From assembly GCF_900113245.1 (NCBI RefSeq), contig NZ_FOOQ01000004.1, forward strand, positions 62,001 through 126,000: DNA of 64,000 nt, given 5' to 3'. The notes under the pieces were generated by a model that made no database searches, was not told where the DNA came from, and saw nothing but the letters and a program-made list of their open reading frames with translations. Below, piece by piece: positions 39,224-48,761 of the stretch (position 1 is the stretch's first letter; each line of letters starts with the position of its first letter). The translations under genes and the position numbers were made by a program. The stretch comes from Halopelagius inordinatus (GTDB lineage: Archaea; Halobacteriota; Halobacteria; Halobacteriales; Haloferacaceae).

Positions 39224-40176
39224 CGCTCTCCGCTGTCCCAGAAGACGGTGACGACGAGGGGGCAGTCCTCGTCTGGAAGCGACTCCGCGGACGCGTCGGC
39301 CGGACCCTCCGTCACGACGTAGCCGTCCGCGTCGCTCTCGCGGTCCGTCGCCGGGTCCGCGAGTCGGTCGGCCACGCGGCGCGCGGCGAGGTTCGACGCG
39401 CCCGACGACTGCCCGACGAGGATGCCCTCCTCGCGGGCGAGGCGGCGACACTCTTCTTCGGCGGCACCGAGAGAGACGACTTCTATCTCGTCTACGATGT
39501 CCCTGTCGAGGTTCGGACTGACGAACCCCGGCCCCATCCCCTGGAAGTCGTCGGGCCCCGATTTCCCGGTCGAGAGGACGGCGTTGCCCTCGGGTTCGAC
39601 GGCGACGACGTCCATCTCGGGAAACTCCTCGCGGAGGCGTCGCCCGATGCCCGAGAGGGTGCCGCCGGTGCCGACGCCCGCGACGAGGGCGTCGACGGTT
39701 CGGCCCTCTATCTGTTCGAGAATCTCCTCTGCGGTGGTTCGGTAGTGCGCCCGCGGGTTCGCGGGGTTCTCGAACTGCCGGAGTTGGGTCATCCCCTCGG
39801 CCTCCAGTTCGTCGGCGCGGTCTTTCGCCGCGGAGATGTCGCCGTCCACGAGTTCGATCTCCGCGCCGTACGCCCGCATGATTTCGCGTCGCTCCGGCGA
39901 CTTCGAGGCGGGCATCACGATAGTCACGTCGTAGCCTTTGCTCGCGGCGGCCATCGACAGTCCGATTCCGGTGTTCCCGCTCGTCGGTTCGACCAGTTCG
40001 TCGCCCGGCGAAATGAGTCCCTCCCGTTCGGCTGCCTCTATCATCCCCAGCGCCGGTCGGTCCTTCGCGGACCCGCCGGGGTTCTTCGACTCTATCTTCG
40101 CCGCAACGAGCGCCCCCGGCGGCGACGAAACTCGGACCAACGGCGACCCGATGGTCTCGAGGATACTCGCATCCAT
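39196..40176 (-). CDS. cysK: Cysteine synthase family PLP enzyme
   Basis: A 326-residue fold-type II PLP enzyme. Seen: Schiff-base Lys in NPGGSAKDRPALG, the substrate loop EPTSGNTGIGLSMAAA, PLP-phosphate glycine loop GVGTGGTLSGIG, and VGQSSGASNLAA near the C-terminus. It makes cysteine from O-acetylserine (or O-phosphoserine) and sulfide; the closely related cystathionine beta-synthase and threonine-deaminase-like members cannot be fully excluded. The C-terminal end carries an extra acidic stretch of about 40 residues before the final segment. ATG 40176 is preferred over the GTG one codon earlier. Divergent from a thioredoxin-like gene. Confidence 0.9.
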   Translation of the reverse strand: MDASILETIGSPLVRVSSPPGALVAAKIESKNPGGSAKDRPALGMIEAAEREGLISPGDELVEPTSGNTGIGLSMAAASKGYDVTIVMPASKSPERREIMRAYGAEIELVDGDISAAKDRADELEAEGMTQLRQFENPANPRAHYRTTAEEILEQIEGRTVDALVAGVGTGGTLSGIGRRLREEFPEMDVVAVEPEGNAVLSTGKSGPDDFQGMGPGFVSPNLDRDIVDEIEVVSLGAAEEECRRLAREEGILVGQSSGASNLAARRVADRLADPATDRESDADGYVVTEGPADASAESLPDEDCPLVVTVFWDSGERYMSTGMFD

Positions 40177-40343
40177 CACCGACTCGTAGGCGACTCGGAC
40201 CGAAAACGGTGGCGGACCCGGGCAAGACGCGCCGGATTCGGCGACGCGCGTAGGCGGAGGCGGCGGCGCGGAGGCGGAACATCGGCGAGGGGAATCCGTC
40301 GCGGACCGCTCGGATTAAACCCCTCGACCCGGTATCGTGTGAC

Positions 40344-40730
40344 ATGGCCGACGCCGAGTCACGGACGTTAGAGACGATGGAACCGAACCCGATGTGGGAC
40401 GAACAGTCCTACGAGGACGAAATCGAGGCTCTCGCCGAAGACGGTCTCGTCTATCGGGTGTGGGGCGGCGACTGGTGCGGCGACTGCCGGGGGCAACTGC
40501 CGGACTTCGGCGCCGCGTTAGACGCCGCGGGCGTCCCCGACGAGAACGTCCACCACTACCCCGTCGAGAAAGAAGACGACGGGAGCAAGACCGGGCCGAA
40601 CGTCGAGGAGTACGGCATCGAACTCATCCCGACCGTCGTCGTCGAACGCGACGGCGAGGAGGTGGCGCGGTTCGTCGAAGAGGAGTCCGCACCCATCGCC
40701 GTCTACCTCGCGGACGAACTCGACTCCTGA
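40344..40730 (+). CDS. Thioredoxin-like protein with WCGDC motif
   Basis: A 128-residue single thioredoxin-fold protein. Seen: the redox motif GGDWCGDCRGQLPDF near residues 41-55 and a later cis-Pro in ELIPTVVVERDGEEV. The active-site pair CGDC differs from thioredoxin CGPC and suggests a more oxidising or DsbA/ResA-like potential. Extra N-terminal acidic residues (MADAESRTLETMEPNPMWDE) are a halophilic feature. It sits divergent from cysteine synthase and convergent with another thioredoxin-fold gene, so thiol metabolism is the likely context. Confidence 0.87.
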   Translation: MADAESRTLETMEPNPMWDEQSYEDEIEALAEDGLVYRVWGGDWCGDCRGQLPDFGAALDAAGVPDENVHHYPVEKEDDGSKTGPNVEEYGIELIPTVVVERDGEEVARFVEEESAPIAVYLADELDS

Positions 40731-40760
40731 CGACGTCTCCGCTCGCCGCCGTCTCGTTTT

Positions 40761-42923
40761 TCAGAGGTCGATGTCGTCCACGTCGTCGAGCGAGACGTCT
40801 CGTTCGTCGTCCCCGTCGCCTTCGAGCCACGACAACGCCTCGTCGACGGAGTGGGCGGGCGCAGAGCACGTCCGTCCCTCGCAGACGTAGATAGTCGGGT
40901 CGCCGCCGCGCGCCTCGCGACCCTTCCAGACCGGCGGCGCGTCGGAGAGTCCGAGCGTCTCCAGCCACGGTCCGAGTTCGTCGTCCGTCGGCGGGCGGAC
41001 CGAGAGGACGGCGTCGGGGACGTAGCGCGCGGCGAGCGTCTCGCGCCACGACTCGGGGAGCGAGTCCGCGGCGACGACGAGTTCCGTCCCGCCGTGTGCG
41101 CGCTTCTCGGCGGCGAGTGCGAGCGAGACGTGTTCGAGGGGCCGCCCGCGGATTCGGTCCGCGTGCGTGTCGAGAACCGCGCCCGCGACGGACGCGAAGT
41201 CGGCGTCGGGAGCGAACGCGTCCGCGTCGAGGAGAAGCGAGACGGCGACGCCGACGCTCGACGGCGTCGATTGGTCTTGAAGTTCCTGCGGGCGGGTGAC
41301 GAGCGATTCGCCCTCGGCGGGAGTCATGTACAGCGTCCCCGCCGACTCGTCGTAGAACTGGTCGACGACGGCGCGCGCGAGTTCGAGTGCGAAAGCGAGG
41401 TAGTCGGCGTCGCCGGTGGCTTGGTAGAGGTCGAACGCGCCGCGGGCGAGGAAGGCGTAATCCTCGAGGTAGCCGTCGCCCTTCACGTCGCCGTCTTTGT
41501 ACCGCCGCGCGAGTCGCTTCTCGCCGTCGTCCCAGAGTCGGTCGCGGACGAACGCGAGGGCGTCTTCCGCGAGTCGGGTGTACTCCTCGCCGAGGACGAG
41601 TCCGCCCTCCGCGAGCGACGAAATCATCAGGCCGTTCCACCCCGCGAGGACTTTCTCGTCGCGGGCGGGGCGGACGCGCTCCTCGCGCGCCTCGAACAGC
41701 GTCTCTCGGGCGTCGTCGAGTCTGTCGGCCGCCTCCTCGACGGAGATGTCGTGCTCCGCTGCGAGTCCGTCGAGGGGGACAGAAACCGTCAGCACCGTCG
41801 TCCCGTTCTCGAAGTTCCCCGACCGTGTGACGCCGTACCGGTCGCAGAACAGGTCGGCCGTCGTCTCGTCGCCGAGTGCCTCGCGGACCTGTTCGGGCGT
41901 CCAGACGTAGTACGTCCCCTCCTCGCCGCCGCTTCTGGCGTCTAAGGTGCTGTAGAAGCCGCCGTCGGGGTGGCGGAGTTCCCGCTCGACGAAGTCGAAC
42001 GTCCCGCGGGCCACCTGCGCGTAGTCCTCTCGACCGGTGAGTCGGTGGGCCGCGAGGTAGACGCGCGGGAGTTCGGCGTTGTCGTACAGCATCTTCTCGA
42101 AGTGCGGGACGGTCCACTCGCGGTCGGTGACGTAGCGGTGGAAACCGCCGCCGACGTGGTCGTACATGCCGCCGCCGGCCATCGCGTCGAGGGCCTCCCT
42201 CGCAACCGCGAGGGCGTCCTCGTCGCCGGAGCGAACGTACGTCTTCAGGAGCGATTCGACGCGGCGGGCCTGCGGGAACTTCGGGCCGCCGGAGCCGAAC
42301 CCGCCGTACTCGCGGTCGGCACCTCGAACCGCCGCCGTCGCGACGGAGCCGAGAATCTCCGCGCCCGGCGCTTCGCCGGGTTCGTCGGGCGTCGTTTCGA
42401 GGTTGTCGGTGATGGCGCTCGTCCACTGCTCGGCGCGGTTCTCTATCTCGTCGCGGTCGGTCTCCCACGACCCCGCGAACGACCGAATCAAGTCCAAGAA
42501 GCCGGGGACGTTCCCCCTGTCGGGACGCTCCTCTTTCGGGAAGTAGGTGCCGACGTAGAACGGCTTTCCCTCCGGCGTGAGGAAGACCGAGAGGGGCCAC
42601 CCGCCGCCGCCGGTGACGAGTTGGCAGATGGTCTGGTAGATTCGGTCTAAGTCGGGTCGTTCCTCTCTGTCCACCTTTATCGGGACGAACGCCTCGTTGA
42701 GGACGTTCGCCACCTCCTCGTCTTCGAAGCTCTCCTCGGCCATCACGTGACACCAGTGACAGGCGGAGTAGCCGACCGAGAGGAAGATGGGCTTGTCCTC
42801 GTCGCGGGCGACGGCGAGTGCGTCGTCGTCCCACGGTTGCCAGTTCACGGGGTTGTCCGCGTGCTGGCGGAGGTACGGACTCTCTTCGTCGTCGAGTCGG
42901 TTGCGCCCGAGAACGTCGTTCAT
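40761..42923 (-). CDS. DUF255 thioredoxin-fold protein (YyaL/SPATA20-like)
   Basis: A 720-residue cytoplasmic protein. The N-terminal domain has [17 protein letters not shown] and the thioredoxin-like [18 protein letters not shown], the hallmarks of the DUF255/YyaL/SPATA20 family. The rest is an all-alpha six-hairpin glycosidase-like toroid ([38 protein letters not shown]). The end has an acidic extension (DDVDDIDL). Family function is unsettled; a thiol-dependent sugar- or aldehyde-related activity is often suggested. Complete length for the family. Convergent with the CGDC thioredoxin gene. Confidence 0.9.
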   Translation of the reverse strand: MNDVLGRNRLDDEESPYLRQHADNPVNWQPWDDDALAVARDEDKPIFLSVGYSACHWCHVMAEESFEDEEVANVLNEAFVPIKVDREERPDLDRIYQTICQLVTGGGGWPLSVFLTPEGKPFYVGTYFPKEERPDRGNVPGFLDLIRSFAGSWETDRDEIENRAEQWTSAITDNLETTPDEPGEAPGAEILGSVATAAVRGADREYGGFGSGGPKFPQARRVESLLKTYVRSGDEDALAVAREALDAMAGGGMYDHVGGGFHRYVTDREWTVPHFEKMLYDNAELPRVYLAAHRLTGREDYAQVARGTFDFVERELRHPDGGFYSTLDARSGGEEGTYYVWTPEQVREALGDETTADLFCDRYGVTRSGNFENGTTVLTVSVPLDGLAAEHDISVEEAADRLDDARETLFEAREERVRPARDEKVLAGWNGLMISSLAEGGLVLGEEYTRLAEDALAFVRDRLWDDGEKRLARRYKDGDVKGDGYLEDYAFLARGAFDLYQATGDADYLAFALELARAVVDQFYDESAGTLYMTPAEGESLVTRPQELQDQSTPSSVGVAVSLLLDADAFAPDADFASVAGAVLDTHADRIRGRPLEHVSLALAAEKRAHGGTELVVAADSLPESWRETLAARYVPDAVLSVRPPTDDELGPWLETLGLSDAPPVWKGREARGGDPTIYVCEGRTCSAPAHSVDEALSWLEGDGDDERDVSLDDVDDIDL

Positions 42924-43067
42924 GGACGTGGGTAGGAGAGTCGGGAACTAAAGGGGCGTGGAGGCGGCGACGGAGCGGAGCGTTCGCGCCCCGCATATCC
43001 ACGTTTGTGAGTGTTCGGCGCTGTCCGAAGAGCAACTTTTACACTCTCGTGCATCGCGGTACCGCGT

Positions 43068-44360
43068 ATGACCGAGACTGCGCTCCTCGTCGGCGGCGGC
43101 GGCCGAGAACACGCGATAGCCCGCGCGTTGGCGGCGGGTTCGGACTGCGAACTGTACGCCTGCGCGAGCAACCGAAACCCCGGCATCGCCGAACTCGCCG
43201 CCGGGTTCGAGCAACTCTCGGAGACGGCGGCGGCGGACATCGTCGCCTACGCCGAAGAAGTGGGCGCGGACGTGGCCGTCGTCGGCCCCGAATCCGCGCT
43301 CCAAGCGGGCGTCGCGGACGCGTTAGACGACGCGGGCGTCTACACGTTCGGCCCGCAGGCGGAGGAGGCGAAAATCGAGACGGACAAGGCGTTCCAACGG
43401 CGGTTCATGGAGGAAAAGGAGATTCCGGGCTGTCCCGACTTCGCCGTCTTCGAAGACATCGACGCCGCCTGCGACTACATCGACGACTACGACGGCGATT
43501 TGGCGGTCAAACCCGCGGGCCTGACGGGGGGGAAGGGCGTGAAAGTCACCGGCGACCAGGTGACGAAAGCGGAGGCAAAGGAGTACCTCCGAGACTCCGA
43601 GTACGAGGAAGTCGTCCTCGAAGAACGACTCGTCGGCGAGGAGTTCACCGTGCAAGCGTTCGTCGCGAACGGCGAGGTGCATCCGACGCCCGCCGTGCAG
43701 GACCACAAGCGGGCCTACGAGGGCGACGAAGGGCCGAACACCGGCGGCATGGGGAGTTACACCGACGCCGCGCCGGAACTGCCGTTCATGACCGGCGACG
43801 ACTACGCCGCGGCGGTGGAGGTTCTCGAAGCGACAATCGACGCGCTTCCCGACTACAAGGGCGTTCTCTACGGGCAGTTCATGCTCACCGCCGAGGGCGT
43901 GAAGGTAATCGAGTTCAACGCCCGGTTCGGCGACCCGGAGGCGATGAACACGCTTCCGGTCCTCGAAACGTCGTTTCTCGACGTGGTGACGGCCGCGCGC
44001 GACGGCGACTCGATTCCGCAGTTGGAGTTCGCCGGGAAGGCGACCGTCTGTAAGTACGCCGTCCCCGACGGCTACCCGACGGACCCCGACTCGGGCGCGA
44101 AGGTGACCGTGGACGAGGAGAACGTCGGCGACGCACTCCTCTTCTACGCCAGCGTGGACGCCCGCGAGGACGGCATCTACACGACCACCTCGCGGTCGTT
44201 CGCCGTCGTCGGCGTGGCCGACACCATCGACGCGGCCGAGAAGCAGGCCGAATCCGGACTCGCCGCGGCGGGCGAGGGCGTCCGCATCCGCCACGACATC
44301 GGGAAACCCGAACTCGTCCAAAAGCGTATCGACCACGTGGCCGAACTGCGCGGCGAGTAG
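43068..44360 (+). CDS. purD: Phosphoribosylamine-glycine ligase
   Basis: A 430-residue ATP-grasp enzyme performing the second step of purine synthesis: phosphoribosylamine plus glycine plus ATP to glycinamide ribonucleotide. Seen: N-terminal LLVGGGGREHAIARAL, VVGPESALQAGVADAL, ATP-grasp segment VKPAGLTGGKGVKV, LEERLVGEEFTVQAF, the GPNTGGMGSYTDAAP loop, and metal ligands in VIEFNARFGDPEAMN. ATG 43068 fits the family start; a TTTTACA box lies 26-31 bases upstream, so the transcript is leaderless. No other purine gene is in the window. Confidence 0.95.
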   Translation: MTETALLVGGGGREHAIARALAAGSDCELYACASNRNPGIAELAAGFEQLSETAAADIVAYAEEVGADVAVVGPESALQAGVADALDDAGVYTFGPQAEEAKIETDKAFQRRFMEEKEIPGCPDFAVFEDIDAACDYIDDYDGDLAVKPAGLTGGKGVKVTGDQVTKAEAKEYLRDSEYEEVVLEERLVGEEFTVQAFVANGEVHPTPAVQDHKRAYEGDEGPNTGGMGSYTDAAPELPFMTGDDYAAAVEVLEATIDALPDYKGVLYGQFMLTAEGVKVIEFNARFGDPEAMNTLPVLETSFLDVVTAARDGDSIPQLEFAGKATVCKYAVPDGYPTDPDSGAKVTVDEENVGDALLFYASVDAREDGIYTTTSRSFAVVGVADTIDAAEKQAESGLAAAGEGVRIRHDIGKPELVQKRIDHVAELRGE

Positions 44361-44449
44361 CGCCGCGCCTCTCCGGTCGGCGGGTCCGACGGTTCCGGCG
44401 ACTCCGCCGCCGGGTATTTCTTTTGTACCGCGCCCGCGAACCCCGAGTC

Positions 44450-44992
44450 GTGAGCGACGAGAACGACGCGGACGCGGCGGGGCGGCGACACCACCGGGTG
44501 ACGGCGCATCCGACGCCCGGACCGCTCAACTCCCTGCGATACTGGACCGACGCAAAGCCGCTCTGGCGAGTGACGCTGAACTACCTCCTCGTGTGGGTGG
44601 CCCGCGTCTCTCCCTTCTTCTGGCTGAAAAACTGGGCGCTGAGGCGACTCGGCGTCACCGTCGGCGACGGCGTCTCGTGGGGGTTAGAGGCGACGCCGGA
44701 CGTGTTCTGGCCAGAACTGATAACGCTCGGGGACCACGTCGTCGTCGGCTACGACTCCGTCATCCTCTGTCACGAGTTCCTCCAAGACGAGTACCGGACC
44801 GGCGAGGTGGTCGTCGGCGACAGGGCGATGATAGGCGCGAAGGCGGTGCTTCTGCCCGGCGTCCGCGTCGGCGAGGGCGCACAGGTCGCGGCGAACTCGC
44901 TCGTCACGCGCGACGTACCGCCGGACACGACGGTGGCGGGCGTCCCCGCGCGGCCGATGTCCAGTCAGGACGACGACGGCGAAAGCGAGTAG
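44450..44992 (+). CDS. Hexapeptide-repeat acyltransferase
   Basis: A 180-residue left-handed beta-helix transferase. Seen: an N-terminal hydrophobic helix near residues 43-60 (LNYLLVWVARVSPFFW) that may attach it to the membrane, then hexapeptide repeats: VTVGDGVSWG, ITLGDHVVVGYDSV, VVVGDRAMIGAKAVLLPGVRVGEGAQVAANS, ending VPARPMSS. The family transfers acetyl or other acyl groups to sugars, often lipid- or polysaccharide-linked. Starts GTG 44450; a TATTTCTTTTG promoter element is about 25-35 bases upstream. The donor and acceptor are unknown. Confidence 0.82.
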   Translation: MSDENDADAAGRRHHRVTAHPTPGPLNSLRYWTDAKPLWRVTLNYLLVWVARVSPFFWLKNWALRRLGVTVGDGVSWGLEATPDVFWPELITLGDHVVVGYDSVILCHEFLQDEYRTGEVVVGDRAMIGAKAVLLPGVRVGEGAQVAANSLVTRDVPPDTTVAGVPARPMSSQDDDGESE

Positions 44993-45009
44993 ACGCGGGG
45001 CGGGCGGGG

Positions 45010-46047
45010 TCAGGGTCGTTCGAGGCGGATGTTGAAGACGGCTCCGCGGGGGTCGTTGTCCTCGACCCAGATGTCGCCGCTGTAACTGCTGAGGACGCTG
45101 TCGGCGAAAAAGAGGCTGATTCCGGTGCCGTGGTGGAGTTGGTCGAACTCCTCGCGGCCGAAGATGAGTTCGCGTTGGGCCTCGGGGACGCCCGGGCCGT
45201 TGTCCGCGACCGAGACTATCGCCGCGGAGTCTGTGACCTCCACCGAGACTTCGACCCGCGGCGTCGGTTGGTCGTTGTGGGTGACCGCGTTTTCGAGGAC
45301 CGCCTCGATGGCCGCGGGCAGTAGGTCGTCTGCGACGACGGCGACTTCGGGGAACACCTCGAAGTCGTACTCCGCCTCGTCGAACTCGTGCATCACCTCC
45401 ACTATCTTGTTGTTGAGGACGATGTCGAGTCTGACCGGCCGGTTCGAAGCGGAGTAGGACTTCTCCAGTAGATTCCGCAGGTCGCGTGCGCGTTCGGTCT
45501 TGTGGACGATTTCGACGATTTTGTCTCTCGCCCGTTCGAGGCTCTCGTCGGCGTCCGCGGAGTCCGTCGTCGACTGGGCGCGTTGGATGTGCCCGTACAT
45601 GATGTTGAGTTCGTTGCGCAGGTCGTGTCTGAGCAACCGACTCAACACCTCGGAGGTGTTCTCGTACTGCCGTTGTTTCGTCGTGTCGACGAATATCGTG
45701 ATGATGCCCTTCGTCTCGCCGTCGAAGACGATGGGGGACGCAGAGCCGGTTCCGTAGACGTTGCGTCCGTTCTGCGTCTCGACGGCGAACTCCCCGCGCC
45801 ACTTCTCTCCGCGCCTGAGACAGTCGAGCATCTCGTCTGAGATGTCGTCGTCGCCCGAGATTATCGTCATCGGTCGGCCGACGAGTTCGTCGAGTTCGTA
45901 GCCGAGAAACTCCAGTCCGCCGTGATTGACGTCTCGAATCACGAACTCCGGATCGGCGATGAGCGCAGGAGTCTCGGTGCTGCGGAACGCCTCGCGGTAC
46001 ACCTCCTCGTCGAGTCCGCTCTCGTCGCCGGAGTGACTGCCTTCCAC
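45010..46047 (-). CDS. PAS-domain histidine kinase
   Basis: A 345-residue soluble sensor kinase. PAS domain at about residues 15-125 (FRSTETPALIADPEFVIRDV, GLEFLGYELDELVGRPM), then a HisKA-type dimer domain with phosphoacceptor His141 in LLRHDLRNELNIMYGH, a linking coil, and an ATPase domain with the N box VLENAVTHN, G1 box VADNGPGVPE, and G2 HGTGISLFF. No membrane segment, so it senses a cytoplasmic signal. No partner response regulator is encoded nearby, which is usual in haloarchaea. It lies upstream (about 180 bases after, on the same strand) of the mscS-dacZ pair order, so joint regulation is possible but not shown. Confidence 0.88.
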   Translation of the reverse strand: MEGSHSGDESGLDEEVYREAFRSTETPALIADPEFVIRDVNHGGLEFLGYELDELVGRPMTIISGDDDISDEMLDCLRRGEKWRGEFAVETQNGRNVYGTGSASPIVFDGETKGIITIFVDTTKQRQYENTSEVLSRLLRHDLRNELNIMYGHIQRAQSTTDSADADESLERARDKIVEIVHKTERARDLRNLLEKSYSASNRPVRLDIVLNNKIVEVMHEFDEAEYDFEVFPEVAVVADDLLPAAIEAVLENAVTHNDQPTPRVEVSVEVTDSAAIVSVADNGPGVPEAQRELIFGREEFDQLHHGTGISLFFADSVLSSYSGDIWVEDNDPRGAVFNIRLERP

Positions 46048-46230
46048 GGCACTACGTCGTCCGGGAGGTATTTCACTTTCCGGGTTGTTTCGGCGCTCCG
46101 CCGACTGCCCCGTCTCGCGGTTCTCCGCGTGGCGGGGAGAAAAACGGAGGGGTCGACAGCGGTCAAAAGAAAACGAGCGTTCGACCGCGTCGACCGAGGA
46201 CGGCCTCGATACCGGCGTCGTCCGTCCGCC

Positions 46231-47043
46231 TCACGACCGGATGCGGACGATGCCCTCTTCGAACACCTTCTGGTTCGGGACGATGTACTCCTCGTCGTCG
46301 GTCTCGATTCGAGTGACGAACAGATCTACCTCTTGGACGATGCCTTTCGTCTCGCCGACGCGAACCCGGTCGCCGATGGCGTACGGTTGGTTCAACAGGA
46401 GAAACGTCCCCGCCGCCCCGGACTTCAGCAGGTCGGCGAACGCTATCGCGGCAAAGACAACGAGCGCGAACAGGTACCCGCCGAGGGCGACGACCAACGC
46501 GTCCGTGGCGACTCGTACCTGCGAAAGCGCGATGAGCGTCGCGAGAAAGAAGACCGTGTACTTCGCGATGGAGGGGATGATACCTATCTGGGGGAGTTTG
46601 ACCCCGCGCAGTCGTTCCGTGATGAGCAGTTCCACCTTGTCGCCGACGAGAATGCCGACGATGAGGATGACCACCGCGAAAAAGAGCATCGGAAGGAACC
46701 CGACTACTCGGCTCCAAAACTGGGTGGCGTAGTTCACGTCCGACAGCGACAGGGCCGCCAACACGGCGACGCCGATGACGAAGTAGCGGACGAGCCAGCC
46801 CAACAGTTCGACCGTGGAGGTGTCGAAGTCGCGCGCGGTTCGCTCGAACGCCGTCCCCTCTATCGCACCGGGAACGCCGAGTCCGTCGAGGACGCGCCGG
46901 GTGAGAGAGCCGAGGACGAACGCGACGAGGACGCCGACGACGAGGACGCCGAGAGCGAACCACACGTCGCGGGGGACGGTGTCGAACAGTTCCCCGAAGA
47001 CGGAGCCGCCCGTCTGCGTCTGTACGGGTGTCCCCCCGGTCAT
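46231..47043 (-). CDS. MscS-family mechanosensitive channel
   Basis: A 270-residue membrane channel. About four hydrophobic helices cover residues 28-200, the last (ALVVALGGYLFALVVFAAIAF then LKSGAAGTFLL) being the pore helix TM3, followed by the beta domain PYAIGDRVRVGETKGIVQEVD and VPNQKVFEEGIVRIRS. The C-terminal alpha/beta cage of E. coli MscS is missing, so this is a short variant. It opens on membrane tension to release solutes during hypo-osmotic shock. Its ATG shares a base with the stop codon of the upstream diadenylate cyclase gene (TGATG), implying co-translation. Confidence 0.86.
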   Translation of the reverse strand: MTGGTPVQTQTGGSVFGELFDTVPRDVWFALGVLVVGVLVAFVLGSLTRRVLDGLGVPGAIEGTAFERTARDFDTSTVELLGWLVRYFVIGVAVLAALSLSDVNYATQFWSRVVGFLPMLFFAVVILIVGILVGDKVELLITERLRGVKLPQIGIIPSIAKYTVFFLATLIALSQVRVATDALVVALGGYLFALVVFAAIAFADLLKSGAAGTFLLLNQPYAIGDRVRVGETKGIVQEVDLFVTRIETDDEEYIVPNQKVFEEGIVRIRS

Positions 47044-47858
47044 CAGTACCCCTCCGGATCGATTTCGAGAATCATCTTCCCACCTTTGAACGCGCGGACG
47101 AGACCGTCGGACTCCGAGAGCACGATGGCCGTCGCGTTCGTGTCGCGGGTGATAGCCGCGCCGGACATGTGGCGCGCGCCGAGACCCTTCGGGATGTCGA
47201 CTCCCTCCGCGGAGGGTTCGAGGTAGCGGTACGCGCTGACTATCTTTCCCGAGTCGGAGATGACGAACGCCCCGTCGAGGCGGGAGAACTCCTTGAGCAT
47301 CACGTTCACGATGGGGTCGCCGACGTGGACGTGGGATTTCTCGAACGGGTTGTACGAGAGCGGTCGGGACTTGTTCATCACCTTCCCGGCGTCGCCGACG
47401 ATGAACAACGCACCCACGGGCTTGCCCTTCTGGCCCTTCTTACCGAGTTCGAGAGCCACCTCGAAGACGTCGCGGATGACGCTCGGTTCGGCCCGGGAGT
47501 TCGCGAACAGGTCGAAGATGCCCGAGCGCATCCCCTCGCTGACCCGGACGCGGATGACAGAGTCGATGTCGCCGCCGAACACGGAGACGCTACAAGCGAC
47601 GGTGTCGCCGTCCTCGACGAGTCCGCGTTCCATCGCGCCCTCGACGCCGAAGCGAACCCGGTCGCGGACGTTGTCGAACTCCAAGGGAAGTTCGACGTAC
47701 GTCTCCGCGTCCACGGCGTTCTCCGGTGCGACGACCACCACCGGAACGTTCGAGTCCGCGTCGGCGAACCGTTCGTAGAACGAACTGCTTGGGGAGAACA
47801 AGAACAACGCATCCACGCTCTCGACGATATCTCCGAGGAGGTCCGATAAGGCCGCCAT
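47043..47858 (-). CDS. dacZ: Diadenylate cyclase DacZ (c-di-AMP synthase)
   Basis: A 271-residue enzyme that joins two ATP into cyclic di-AMP, a second messenger controlling osmotic balance. The N-terminal region (residues 1-140) is the archaeal-specific part. The DAC domain holds DGA at residues 195-197 (FSRLDGAFVISDSGKIV) and RHMSGAAIT at 229-237, the two catalytic motifs. No membrane segments. In Haloferax volcanii, DacZ is essential and its level affects osmotic phenotype (established work on the family). Stop codon overlaps the start of the mscS gene, so the nucleotide signal and the channel are produced together. Confidence 0.93.
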   Translation of the reverse strand: MAALSDLLGDIVESVDALFLFSPSSSFYERFADADSNVPVVVVAPENAVDAETYVELPLEFDNVRDRVRFGVEGAMERGLVEDGDTVACSVSVFGGDIDSVIRVRVSEGMRSGIFDLFANSRAEPSVIRDVFEVALELGKKGQKGKPVGALFIVGDAGKVMNKSRPLSYNPFEKSHVHVGDPIVNVMLKEFSRLDGAFVISDSGKIVSAYRYLEPSAEGVDIPKGLGARHMSGAAITRDTNATAIVLSESDGLVRAFKGGKMILEIDPEGY

Positions 47859-47993
47859 CGTTGATACGTCAATCCCGGTACGAAAAAGAGTTGTGGCATG
47901 TTCTCAAAGGTGAGAAGCGGTCGTCGGCGGCCGATGGGTCTGGGTGCGGGTTTAAATACGGAGTGCGTAGCAGTTCAGCGACGCTTCGAGCAG

Positions 47994-48365
47994 TCACTTC
48001 TTCCGTCGCGACAGATCGCTCCGCATCCTCTGTCCCGAGGGGTTGTTGCTACGTAGTTTCCCGCCTCCGGGAGAGTTCCGGATCTCATACGAATGAGAGT
48101 GGTTCCGTTCAGGGTCGAGTAGGCTCTTGCCAACGTCACTCGTATCTGGACCGATACTCGGTCCCCGCGGTTGAACCGAGTCCATTTGGTCCACTAGGTG
48201 AGCCTCGAAGTACCCACCCTTCTCGACGAGGCGAACCTCGTACGTTTCTCCCACCTCTCCGGCAGGAACGTGGATGGACTTGCCACCGTGCTGCTGTTGC
48301 GCGATGGAGTTTCCACCGTTACTAACTCGGTCGACAGTGACCGTCTGCGTTGTCGTGGTAACCAT
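47994..48365 (-). CDS. TRAM-like small protein, lower-GC gene
   Basis: A 123-residue protein. The core VTVDRVSNGGNSIAQQQHGG and VPAGEVGETYEVRLVEKGGY followed by FEAHLVDQ resembles a TRAM or small beta-barrel domain, a nucleic-acid-binding fold. The C-terminal 60 residues are Ser/Asn/Pro/Arg-rich and basic at the end (SDLSRRKK), likely disordered. Codon third positions are less GC-biased than in neighbours, suggesting a recently acquired or fast-evolving gene. ATG 48365 is chosen because CTATATG (48398-48392) lies about 30 bases upstream; a GTG four codons earlier is possible. Confidence 0.65.
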   Translation of the reverse strand: MVTTTTQTVTVDRVSNGGNSIAQQQHGGKSIHVPAGEVGETYEVRLVEKGGYFEAHLVDQMDSVQPRGPSIGPDTSDVGKSLLDPERNHSHSYEIRNSPGGGKLRSNNPSGQRMRSDLSRRKK

Positions 48366-48761
48366 CCACTTGGACACGACACGTCAGATACATATAGTTC
48401 TTATCCTGAATGTTTATGTAGAATACTGAGTTGCGTTCGAGGGAGCTTGTCGGAATCCCCGACCGGTGATAGGTTTCGGCGACTCTGATGAACACACGGC
48501 GCAGGGTCAGTTGTACGACAGCGACATCCGCCACTCGTATATCTACCATCCGGAGTCGTAGCGTCGAACTCGTTGCGACGCGTGCGGAAGAACGGAGTTC
48601 GCGAGCGAACGGTCTGTCGGAAGTCAGAAACGACCGCTCCGAGACGTGAATACCGTACGGAGACGACGAGTCTGGTCAGCCCCAGCGTCGAACGCCAGTA
48701 CCGGTTCGCTCGGCCCGTGAGAGCGCGTGAGAGCGGATTCGATAACGAACCGGGGTCGAAC
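48366..48761. other. Intergenic accessory region without a firm gene
   Basis: About 400 bases with mixed GC content. The left part (48391-48418) carries the promoter of the TRAM-like gene (minus strand) and a TTTATG box on the plus strand. A 31-codon frame from GTG 48466 (MIGFGDSDEHTAQGQLYDSD onward) ends at 48561 and has some protein-like character, but no ribosome site or conserved motif. Larger frames here are shadows. No repeat, tRNA or transposase trace is visible. Confidence 0.4.

Noticed and set aside
40624-43035. 803-codon minus-strand frame over the DUF255 gene
   Set aside because: Almost entirely Arg, Pro, Gly and Ser with no fold features; frame-shifted shadow of the DUF255 protein.
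48466-48561. 31-codon frame in the accessory gap
   Set aside because: Some protein-like residues, but no promoter or ribosome site in a matching position and no motif.
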